A stretch of DNA of 18,464 nucleotides from Bacteroidales bacterium (GTDB lineage: Bacteria > Bacteroidota > Bacteroidia > Bacteroidales > UBA10428): the NCBI GenBank assembly GCA_030626465.1, contig DAOUOU010000034.1, forward strand, positions 1 to 18,464. The letters run 5' to 3'. This document shows, in pieces, positions 6,497-13,517 of this stretch. The notes beneath the pieces were generated by a model. That model had not been told where the DNA came from and did no database searches. It worked only from the letters and a program-made list of their open reading frames with translations. The position numbers and the translations under genes are program-made. Within the stretch, counting starts at the first letter, position 1. Each line of letters starts with the position of its first letter.

Positions 6497-7999
6497 ATGA
6501 AATCAAATATTGTCATCTTTATCTTCTGCCTGGTTTTTTTAAATTCATGTAGCTATAAAAGAAAACTAACTGCTAAAAAAATAACCCTTTCCCCGCTGTA
6601 CTCTTCAGGTATGGTTATTCAGACTTCACCACATACACTCATCAAAGGGTCTGCTGATCCAAATTCAGTCCTTGCTGCGAGAATCTCTGACTACGTAAGA
6701 TTAATAACTACTGATTCTGAAGGCAGGTGGCAAGTCACATTTCCGGAGATTATTCTGAAAAAGCCTTTTTCCATCTTCATTGAAGGTCTGGATACACTAA
6801 TTGAACTTAAAAATGTAACTACTGGCAGGATGTATATTGTTAGCGGGGATGCTTACCTGGACATGATTATGGCTCTTGATGATAATGAATGCTATGGTAA
6901 TAATACAGTGCCATCAGGGCAAATCAGAGTATTTAAGCCGGTTTTATCTGGAAATGCTATTCCGGCCAGGGAATTCAGAGGAGGAAAATGGCTTTCAGAA
7001 CAAGAAGCAATTCGTAATCCAAATACATGTAAGGTCATAAACCTGATTAAATCAATAGCCACTTATAAATCACAAACTATTGGAATTGTTGACCTTACAT
7101 GGCCAGGTTCTGCAATTGACTACTGGGTACCCGGTTTATCTGATGTGGATACGTCTTTACCTGGAAAACCTGATAATGATCCGGAAATTATAATGGAGTA
7201 TAACGACAGTATTCTAGCAGTAATGAAAGAAATGATCGACACATGTAATGCAGGAATAAGAAAAGGAGCCAAACGTATTTGGTACAATGATGAATCCTGG
7301 GCCGAAACAAAACTTCCGGTGAACCTTGCCAAAAAGTATGACTATAAGACAAAACGCTTTGTCTATCTCAGAAAGAAAATATATGTTCCCTCCAGGTATC
7401 TAAGCTCTGATTTTTTTATTACTATTGGCCATATACATGGCCAGGCGGAGTACTATTTTAATGAAGTCAGGATTGATGATATAAAAATTCAAAATGGTCA
7501 AACACAACTTATGATTCCGGATACGATCATGAGAGTCTGGACAAATCTCCTGACAGTTAAATTATTCTGTGCCGACAGTTTGGCCGGTATATACGGAACT
7601 GATTTTATCTGCATGAATACAGATTCAACTTTCCGTGTCGCAATTGATCAGAAATGGAAATACAATTTCAATCTTGAGCCTGATTTTCCGGAATATATCC
7701 GACCTGAGCACTACTCATCTCATTTGTTTAACGGGTTACTCGCACCTGTTCAACAAAACTCCTATTCTTCATTTATCTGGTATGGCGGGTATAACGATGT
7801 TTCAAATAGCGACAATACTGGTTTTAAAATTTGCAGAATAATTAAAGAATTAAATACTGAAAATGAAGTCATTATTGCTTATGATGCAACTTCAGAAAAT
7901 GATACGGTAGTATATGGCCGGAAACTAAAATATCTGGAAGAAGAATTAAAACAGGCAGCAAAAATGTGCAATGCTAAAATAATAGAGGTAAAAAGATAA
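6497..7999 (+). CDS. Lipoprotein with sialate O-acetylesterase architecture but no catalytic residues
   Basis: A lipoprotein signal ends at FLNSC (Cys18). The 500 residues then follow the sialate O-acetylesterase (SASA/SGNH) plan. First is the N-terminal beta domain LSPLYSSGMVIQ..., with a DSEGRWQVTFP strand at 73-83. Next is a half SGNH domain starting RMYIVSGDAY (111-120), and IGIVDLTWPGSAIDYW (195-210), the family's 'GLI..SWGGT.IEAW'. An inserted jelly-roll follows (about 268-371: VYLRKKIYVPSRY, FFITIGHI, YYFNEVRI). The second SGNH half is FNGLLAP (411-417) with WYGGYND (428-434). The catalytic Ser of SGQSN is Ala119. WYQGESN has become WYGGYND. The final DIHP segment reads DTVVYGRK (469-476), lacking the His. 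It is therefore probably a non-catalytic glycan-binding or scaffold protein. No frameshift is seen. It is divergent from the SIS isomerase gene. Confidence 0.75.
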   Translation: MKSNIVIFIFCLVFLNSCSYKRKLTAKKITLSPLYSSGMVIQTSPHTLIKGSADPNSVLAARISDYVRLITTDSEGRWQVTFPEIILKKPFSIFIEGLDTLIELKNVTTGRMYIVSGDAYLDMIMALDDNECYGNNTVPSGQIRVFKPVLSGNAIPAREFRGGKWLSEQEAIRNPNTCKVINLIKSIATYKSQTIGIVDLTWPGSAIDYWVPGLSDVDTSLPGKPDNDPEIIMEYNDSILAVMKEMIDTCNAGIRKGAKRIWYNDESWAETKLPVNLAKKYDYKTKRFVYLRKKIYVPSRYLSSDFFITIGHIHGQAEYYFNEVRIDDIKIQNGQTQLMIPDTIMRVWTNLLTVKLFCADSLAGIYGTDFICMNTDSTFRVAIDQKWKYNFNLEPDFPEYIRPEHYSSHLFNGLLAPVQQNSYSSFIWYGGYNDVSNSDNTGFKICRIIKELNTENEVIIAYDATSENDTVVYGRKLKYLEEELKQAAKMCNAKIIEVKR

Positions 8000-8008
8000 A
8001 AAATAAAG

Positions 8009-8073
8009 AAAGTTACCTTTCATGGTGCCAGCAGTGCGAGCATTTTGTCGAAAACCAGACGAAAGGTAACTTT
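8009..8073. terminator. Large inverted repeat between convergent genes (13-bp perfect stem)
   Basis: AAAGTTACCTTTC at 8009-8021 is repeated inverted as GAAAGGTAACTTT at 8061-8073, separated by 39 bases. Short inner pairing (TGGT/ACCA) is possible. Each arm is itself nearly palindromic (GAAAG...CTTTC). It lies 9 bases after the stop of the esterase-like gene and about 20 bases from the end of the opposing operon. A T-rich run (TTTATTTTGT) follows on the plus strand, so it likely ends transcription from both sides. Confidence 0.55.
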
Positions 8074-8093
8074 ATTTTGTATTGAAAGTAAAT

Positions 8094-8783
8094 TTAGTTA
8101 TCAAAAAAATCGATATTAACTCCCAGATATAGATAAGCCATACCCGGATTCAACTTCAACCCTCTTAGTTCGGTACTGTTTTCAAGATTCAAATCCTGAC
8201 TAAGAATATAATCATGGTTTAAAACATCTCTTAATAATTTTTCGTACTTAAATCCAAGTGTGAACCAGGCAAACCGGATTTCGCTTCCAAGAATAATGCC
8301 CAGGTTATCTCTATTGATCTCCATATTCAGCTTGTAGTTCCAGCCATCTTCATAACCATAGCGTGTTGCCCTGATTGTTCTTTCGTAGAACATTCCGGTG
8401 TTTAAGGAGAAAATAATTCTTCCTGGCCGGCCAAACTGAAACTGATTTATTACCCCGAATTTCCAGGCATCTCTTCTGATAAAGGCGTTAGAATTGTATT
8501 GCATCATAGAGGTACCATCCGGTCCTAAAAATTGTGAAAAATTCTGAAACGAAATGGTATCCATGCGATACCCTGCCATTAGTTGAAGGGCATTATTCCC
8601 CTTCCCATTATGAAAACGAATAAATCCGTTGTGTGTAATGGTTCGAATGGATTGATAATAAACAGGAGTCGATTGCGATTTATTGCTCCAACCTATATCC
8701 AATATATAGCCCACGCCACTTCCTTGTCCAAGGGAAGGAACACTTATTGCAATTAAACATACCAATTGTAGAATTCGTTTCAT
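8094..8783 (-). CDS. Secreted outer-membrane barrel-like protein, last gene of the paralogous-lipoprotein operon
   Basis: The 229-residue product has a signal peptide (MKRILQLVCLIAISVPSLG, probably cleaved before QGSG). The mature chain is made of amphipathic beta strands with glycines and aromatics: GVGYILDIGWSN, NALQLMAGYRMD, KFGVINQFQFG, IIFSLNTGMFYER, LGIILGSEIRFAWFTLGFKYEKLL. It closes with MAYLYLGVNIDFFDN. The pattern suggests a small outer-membrane beta-barrel of about eight to ten strands. I do not recognise a named family. It starts 13 bases after the stop of the 547-residue lipoprotein gene on the same strand, so the two are almost certainly co-transcribed. It could be the membrane anchor or partner of the two lipoproteins; that is inference from gene order. 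Confidence 0.6.
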   Translation of the reverse strand: MKRILQLVCLIAISVPSLGQGSGVGYILDIGWSNKSQSTPVYYQSIRTITHNGFIRFHNGKGNNALQLMAGYRMDTISFQNFSQFLGPDGTSMMQYNSNAFIRRDAWKFGVINQFQFGRPGRIIFSLNTGMFYERTIRATRYGYEDGWNYKLNMEINRDNLGIILGSEIRFAWFTLGFKYEKLLRDVLNHDYILSQDLNLENSTELRGLKLNPGMAYLYLGVNIDFFDN

Positions 8784-8796
8784 CAGTCAATAATTT

Positions 8797-10440
8797 TTAT
8801 TCTACGGTAATAAGCCTTAACTGTACATTGTCTCGTCCCTCTGCCCGTGATCTGTCTTTTTCATACTGCCATTGCAATGAGTGAGATCCCGCATCGAATA
8901 CTTTGCTGAATGTCACCCAGCCGGTCTCGCCACTTACTTCGTGTATCTCAATCACATCATCTGCTAAAAATGAAAAGACATCATAAGTCTCTTCAGAGCT
9001 TACATTGTATTCAAAAGTAAATACTGCGGTCTCACTGTTAATAAGAGTTGCCTCCATTATGGTTATTTCTTCATCTCCAATTATGGGACTTTCATAAACA
9101 TCACCTACTAACGGCCAGGATGTGATATACTCAATACGGTTGTATTCATACTCATCAAGATCATTTATGGTAACAGATGTTGCAAATTCAAATGTTTTTG
9201 TTTTGGTTTTGGCAAAATTTATTACCACTAATGAATCAAATGTTGCAGGCACAATATAATAGGGAGAAACTTTGCCCGCATCTATTGCTAAACCCAGATA
9301 TTCCTCCTGTTGACTATACAATCCCAGAGTTTCAGACGTATTATTCGTTATTCTGATAGATTTATGGCTTATGCCCGATCTTAATACAGCTGTTTCGTTC
9401 TGAACGATCATTACTCCGCTAAACTCAGCAATCTGGTCGCCACTAAGATTCTTTGTTATAAATGTATACTTGTCAACCGGAACAATAAATGTGGATTGAT
9501 CATTTGCAGGTATACTGGATAAACTCTGAGAAGAACCATCAACTATGGCAATATCTTCAATCAGGTTATCATTTGCATATGCATTTATTACAAAATCACT
9601 TTCATTAATAATGGTGACTTCGCCAACTTTTCCAACAGTACTGTAAAATACAGGAATTTCTATTTCCGCTTCTTTATGGTACTCATTAATAACGATTTCA
9701 GTCATTTCTTCCCAGCCGATCTCAGTTATAGCTCCCGATGTGGAGTTGGGATTAGAATACCAATAATGGTAGTACAGGTAATGTACTCCATAATCCACAC
9801 TAACCTTTTTATCAACAATCCCTGGTTGAAGAGAGGCTAACTTCGCACCATTCTTACTATTAAGAAAAATGTCAACCTGATAAATCACCTCTAAACCATA
9901 TTCATCGATACTTGGATAATTTATTAAAAGGGTTCCTGATCCTGTATAATTATCATCACCTGTAATAAGCCAATTGGCTCTTTCATCCGGATAGAACGTA
10001 TTCGAAAGTGCGACACTCCATTGTCTGTATACGTCTAAAATATCAGGATTAGAACGATCAGCAACCCTTTCAGCTATCCATATTTGAAGCAAACAGACTG
10101 AAAGTCCCGGGTTCGGAATATTCACAACGAAATTCTCTGCATCTGCCGGAATACATGTAATAAAAGATTCTATATCGGAATCATAACCTGCGTAATTTTT
10201 ATACAAATAAAGAATTTTTCCTGTCTGGTTATTAATTACCAGGTTCCCATTTTCATCAGGCATGCAATCGGCACTATAAGGATCGATCCCATAAAGACAA
10301 GAACCATCATCAATATCAGCAGCTACTTCATAGTTAGAAGCATCCGGATCGGTACAACCATAGCGTTCAACCTCGCACTGGCTAAAAAAGAGAGAAGTCG
10401 TTGCTAGTAACACGAAAGAAAATAGTCTTATGGCTCTCAT
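8797..10440 (-). CDS. Large secreted lipoprotein, paralogue of the upstream 349-aa lipoprotein, with a Cys-bracketed Asp motif
   Basis: The 547-residue product has a signal sequence ending at FFSQC (Cys22), a plausible but imperfect lipobox. Next comes a GCTDPDASNY...DDGSC segment (28-48), a short Cys-bracketed, Asp-rich motif that recurs in surface proteins of marine Bacteroidota and may bind calcium. Residues 65 to about 355 match the 349-residue neighbour: GNLVINN / GNLLIINN, ERANWLITG / ERATWHISG, NGAK / TGAK, KKVSVDYG (211-218) / KKVGVDYG, and a '..LYYHYWYS' / '..LHYLYWFS' stretch. The C-terminal 90 residues contain FSFLADDVIEIHEVSG, WVTFSKVFDAGSHSLQWQYEKD and EGRDNVQL. This resembles jelly-roll modules of extracellular proteins ('SG...W..v...l..G.H.l.W.Y.KD.s...G.D'). 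No catalytic motif is recognised. It is likely exposed at the surface and binds ligand or matrix. Confidence 0.65.
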   Translation of the reverse strand: MRAIRLFSFVLLATTSLFFSQCEVERYGCTDPDASNYEVAADIDDGSCLYGIDPYSADCMPDENGNLVINNQTGKILYLYKNYAGYDSDIESFITCIPADAENFVVNIPNPGLSVCLLQIWIAERVADRSNPDILDVYRQWSVALSNTFYPDERANWLITGDDNYTGSGTLLINYPSIDEYGLEVIYQVDIFLNSKNGAKLASLQPGIVDKKVSVDYGVHYLYYHYWYSNPNSTSGAITEIGWEEMTEIVINEYHKEAEIEIPVFYSTVGKVGEVTIINESDFVINAYANDNLIEDIAIVDGSSQSLSSIPANDQSTFIVPVDKYTFITKNLSGDQIAEFSGVMIVQNETAVLRSGISHKSIRITNNTSETLGLYSQQEEYLGLAIDAGKVSPYYIVPATFDSLVVINFAKTKTKTFEFATSVTINDLDEYEYNRIEYITSWPLVGDVYESPIIGDEEITIMEATLINSETAVFTFEYNVSSEETYDVFSFLADDVIEIHEVSGETGWVTFSKVFDAGSHSLQWQYEKDRSRAEGRDNVQLRLITVE

Positions 10441-10491
10441 AGTTAAAGTAATTAAGAAGTTTCTTTAAAGTCCTGACACCTTTTGTCTGCT

Positions 10492-10542
10492 CTTTGTGTG
10501 TCTCTGTGGTCAAAAGTATCAGTGACCACAGAGTTCACAAAG
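10492..10542. repeat. Palindromic REP-like intergenic repeat
   Basis: The left arm 10492-10511 contains CTTTGTG and CTCTGTGGTC. The right arm 10524-10542 contains GACCACAGAG and CACAAAG. They pair over 10 + 7 bases with a small internal loop and a 12-base apex. Flanking bases (TTTCTTTAAAGTC near 10460 and GACTTTCAAAGAA near 10560) extend the symmetry imperfectly. CTCTGTGGT / ACCACAGAG palindromes are recurrent dispersed intergenic elements in many bacterial genomes. It sits inside the lipoprotein operon. Confidence 0.6.
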
Positions 10543-10594
10543 ATTTATATTGCTACGGAGACTTTCAAAGAACCTCCGGATGAGTTAATAAGAT

Positions 10595-11644
10595 TTATTC
10601 TTCGCCTGGAGGACTGTTGTCGACATCTGGCTTTCCGTCAACAATCCATTCAACAGTTTCCTCTGCAATTACAGTAATTGTAATTGATTCAATAGTATTT
10701 CCGTTGGTTAAATGTTTTGCGCTAAGAATAAATTCGGCCTCAGTTGCTTCCTCTTCGTATATAGGCAGGATAAATGTGTATGTACCATTACGATCTATTG
10801 TAGAAAGATTCTGAATACTTCCTTCTTCAAGATAACATACACTTTCAATTAACTTGTCGCCTGCATATATTTGAACAGGATCGCCAGAGAGATTAGATAT
10901 TCTAAGATTACCGTATTTAGTTCCACTACTTTGAGCTGCTCCGAGGTGTGGAACAATAGTGGTTACATCTTTACGATTCTCATTTAATATTAGCCAGATA
11001 TCTTTTTCTTCTCCATTAACCAATTCGGTTTCAATCCATCCTAATTCTTCGAATGCCTGATTATCATTTTGATCAGAGAACCAGTACAGATAATGAAGTG
11101 TATAGTTGCCATAATCAACCCCAACCTTCTTGTTCTGTTGTCCTGGCATCATGGTCATAATCTTTGCACCTGTGCGATTGTTAAGATAAACATCAACGAA
11201 TTCATCGGTGCCTCCATAATAAGAGAAATTAATTGTAGCAACATTTGTATATTGCGATGCTCCACTGATGTGCCATGTTGCACGCTCTTCAACAGCATCA
11301 CTACTTGATAAGGGTACCAGCCATTTCTTGTACACTTTGTCCAGATCAGGATTATTAGGATCATCCCTGACATCTTCCCATAGATAAAGGGCCAACTCAA
11401 CCGTGCCTTCATTTGGATTAGGGATAAACACAAGATAATCGGTCGCAGAAGCTGGTATCTTTTTCACAATGTATTCATCCTTATAAAGAACCAGTCGCTC
11501 ATTCGAGTTATTAATAATTAATAGATTCCCCGTTGGATCCGGTTGGTCCGGAACAAAATCCCTGGGAGGTTCGTCTTCAAATAATTCACATGAATTCATG
11601 ATTATCAAAGACAAAAACGATAGATAAAATAAGATTCTTTTCAT
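10595..11644 (-). CDS. Surface lipoprotein, paralogue of the 547-aa protein; first gene of the operon
   Basis: The 349-residue product has a good lipoprotein signal, MKRILFYLSFLSLIIMNSC, with Cys19 followed by ELFEDE. An acidic stretch right after the Cys resembles the lipoprotein export signal that sends Bacteroidota lipoproteins to the cell surface. The body is beta-rich. It shares a colinear core with the downstream 547-residue protein: GNLLIINN (39-46), an IPNP turn, NPDLDKVYKKW, ERATWHISG (120-128), NRTGAK, KKVGVDYG (172-179), LYWFSDQND, and YGNLRISNLSG with IYAGDKLIES. It lacks the Cys-bracketed motif and the C-terminal module. The tail DGKPDVDNSPPGEE is acidic and probably unstructured. 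No enzyme motif is recognised. It is separated from the next gene by 154 bases holding a palindromic repeat. Confidence 0.65.
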   Translation of the reverse strand: MKRILFYLSFLSLIIMNSCELFEDEPPRDFVPDQPDPTGNLLIINNSNERLVLYKDEYIVKKIPASATDYLVFIPNPNEGTVELALYLWEDVRDDPNNPDLDKVYKKWLVPLSSSDAVEERATWHISGASQYTNVATINFSYYGGTDEFVDVYLNNRTGAKIMTMMPGQQNKKVGVDYGNYTLHYLYWFSDQNDNQAFEELGWIETELVNGEEKDIWLILNENRKDVTTIVPHLGAAQSSGTKYGNLRISNLSGDPVQIYAGDKLIESVCYLEEGSIQNLSTIDRNGTYTFILPIYEEEATEAEFILSAKHLTNGNTIESITITVIAEETVEWIVDGKPDVDNSPPGEE

Positions 11645-12155
11645 GTCCGTCAGATTTAAAATTATTATATTATTATTTTATAAATCACAATAACCATTGT
11701 TACTATGTGTTTAAAAAGATTCAGAATAGCGCGTATCAGAAGATATACAATATCTGCCATACCTGGATTTGATGTTTTGTAGGTGATTATCATACGCTAC
11801 GGATTGACTACTTGTAATAACCAAAAATGATACCAAATGTTAATCACTTCTTAATATCAGGTCAAAAAAGAGTTTATCCTTATTCATTCAGAAATGACAA
11901 GCTCTTTATTAAAGGGTTGCATAAGCAGATAGAAAAATTTTTGTTTATTCTGAAATTCTATGATTGATTTATGAGTAAAAGATTGAATAAGAGGATATTT
12001 GTTAGGTAGTGTTTATGCCAATGCTCAGGAAAATAAATCGAGCTGATAAGGCTTGTCTTCTTTAAAAAATTCCATACTGCAGGTAACATTTAGTTTTGCG
12101 CATGTCTCGATTAGTCTGACAACCCTGTGTCACACAAAAATGCTTTAAATAATGG
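11645..12155. other. 511-base gene-free stretch upstream of the lipoprotein operon
   Basis: No convincing gene is seen. The part next to 11644 is very AT-rich (ATTATTATATTATTATTTTA) and should hold the operon's promoter, but I find no exact TAnnTTTG with a -33 TTG. A small perfect palindrome, AGATAT-ACA-ATATCT, lies at 11741-11755. GCGTAT (11731-11736) and ATACGC (11792-11797) flank it and could form an outer stem. The rest, toward the ddl stop, shows only very short ORFs. Confidence 0.5.
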
Positions 12156-13268
12156 TTAGTAGGATGATTCTGATAAAATATTCCTGAGATGAGTTTCTTT
12201 CAGCTTGTGCTTTTCTAATGCAAGATTTACCAACCGTTCAATAAGTTCAGGGTAGGGTATACCAGAAAGCTCAAGTAATTTTGGATACATACTGATCTTT
12301 GTAAATCCAGGCAGGGTATTGATTTCGTTGAGAATGAGATCACCAGTTTGAGTTAAAAACATATCAACTCTTGCCATACCTGAACAAGACAATAGCTTAT
12401 AGGTTTTTTTTGCCAGATATTGTACCTGCTCAACAACCTGATCGGGAATGTTTGCCGGCATATCCAGACGAGCTCCTTCCGAATCGAGGTACTTGGCTTC
12501 ATACGAATAGAATGCATGTCTGGGTATAATTTCTCCTGGAATTGATGCCAGCAAATCATCGTTACCGAGAATAGCACACTCAATCTCCCGTCCCTCAATG
12601 CATTCCTCAACCAGCACCCTGCTGTCGTATCTCAGGGCCCGTTTGATCGCATCCTTTAATACCTTATCATTTTCTGCTTTAAAAACTCCAACAGAAGACC
12701 CTGAGCAGGCAGGCTTTACAAAAACCGGATAGCCAAAATTTTTCTTTGTTCCCTCAATTACCTGATCGATATTGCAATTCTTTTCAGCCAATACAAATTT
12801 TGCCACAGGAATGCCTCCCTGAATTAATAACTGTTTGGTAATTGATTTATCCATGCCAAGGGAAGAGCCCAAAACATCAGCCCCTACACAGGGAAGGTTT
12901 AACATGGAACAAAAGCCCTGCAGCGATCCGTCTTCGCCAAATGTACCATGAATAATAGGGAAAATCGCATCCAGGGTTCCCATGTCTCTGCCATCAGAAA
13001 GTCGAAGGATCTGATTGGTATTATTATTAGGTATCAAGGAGATTTGCTGTTCAGATCTAACATTAAGTTTTATATTTTTAGGATCATTTGCATGCAAAAG
13101 GTAGTTCTTTTCATCCGCTAAGAACCAGTTGCCCTGTTTATCAATTGCCAGAAGAAACAGAGTGAAATTCTCTCGATTTACTGCATTGGCAATAGATTTT
13201 GCGGATTGTAAGGAAACTTCATGTTCACCAGAGCGACCTCCAAATAAAAGACCAAGATTCAGTTTCAT
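12156..13268 (-). CDS. ddl: D-alanine--D-alanine ligase
   Basis: The enzyme joins two D-alanines with ATP to make the dipeptide end of peptidoglycan precursors in the cytosol. From the ATG at 13268 the product is 370 residues, the usual length of the longer DdlA-type ligases. It begins MKLNLGLLFGGRSGEHEVSLQSA, the standard N terminus. A start at 13322 would add 18 unrelated residues. ATP-grasp features follow: GSLQG (114-118), GADVLGSSLGMDKS (129-142), FVKPACSGSSVGV (183-195), EECIEGREIE (221-230), HAFYSYEAKYLD (251-262) with the Tyr expected for D-Ala specificity, and the metal-binding ARVDMFL and LNEINTLPGFT (313-323). No vanH or vanX-like neighbour is present, so this is the housekeeping enzyme rather than a resistance ligase. 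It is divergent from the sulfatase gene across 249 bases. Confidence 0.93.
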   Translation of the reverse strand: MKLNLGLLFGGRSGEHEVSLQSAKSIANAVNRENFTLFLLAIDKQGNWFLADEKNYLLHANDPKNIKLNVRSEQQISLIPNNNTNQILRLSDGRDMGTLDAIFPIIHGTFGEDGSLQGFCSMLNLPCVGADVLGSSLGMDKSITKQLLIQGGIPVAKFVLAEKNCNIDQVIEGTKKNFGYPVFVKPACSGSSVGVFKAENDKVLKDAIKRALRYDSRVLVEECIEGREIECAILGNDDLLASIPGEIIPRHAFYSYEAKYLDSEGARLDMPANIPDQVVEQVQYLAKKTYKLLSCSGMARVDMFLTQTGDLILNEINTLPGFTKISMYPKLLELSGIPYPELIERLVNLALEKHKLKETHLRNILSESSY

Positions 13269-13517
13269 TTGTGATACGGAATTTAAAAAACTGGTACAAA
13301 TTAATGAAAAATCTATGTGCAATAGTCATGAGATGGTGGAATGATATAAACAGGAAGTTTAGTTTTAAATCATCTGCAATTAATCATAACTTTATAGTCC
13401 CCTCATTATACTAATTATTTGCTGTTCTTGAGGATTCAATCATTTGAGTGAAAGATGCTATAAGAGATCTGATACTCATTTTAATAGATTCATTCTGATT
13501 TTTATATACGGTGTATT

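Noticed and set aside
11155..11433. 92-codon minus-strand ORF
   Set aside because: Out-of-frame shadow within the 349-residue lipoprotein gene on the same strand.
11971..12046. Signal-peptide-like pieces (MSKRLNKRIFVR, then in another frame LGSVYANAQENKSS)
   Set aside because: They are too short and in different frames, with no downstream coding sequence. They could be a remnant, but chance is equally likely.
12156..13268. Possible vancomycin-resistance-type (D-Ala-D-Lac) ligase
   Set aside because: The Y-x-A-K-Y segment with Tyr and the overall DdlA-like sequence fit D-Ala-D-Ala activity, and no van genes are nearby.
13269..13322. 18-residue N-terminal extension of D-Ala--D-Ala ligase
   Set aside because: The family begins at MKLNLGLLFGGRSGEHEVS; the extension is unrelated sequence.
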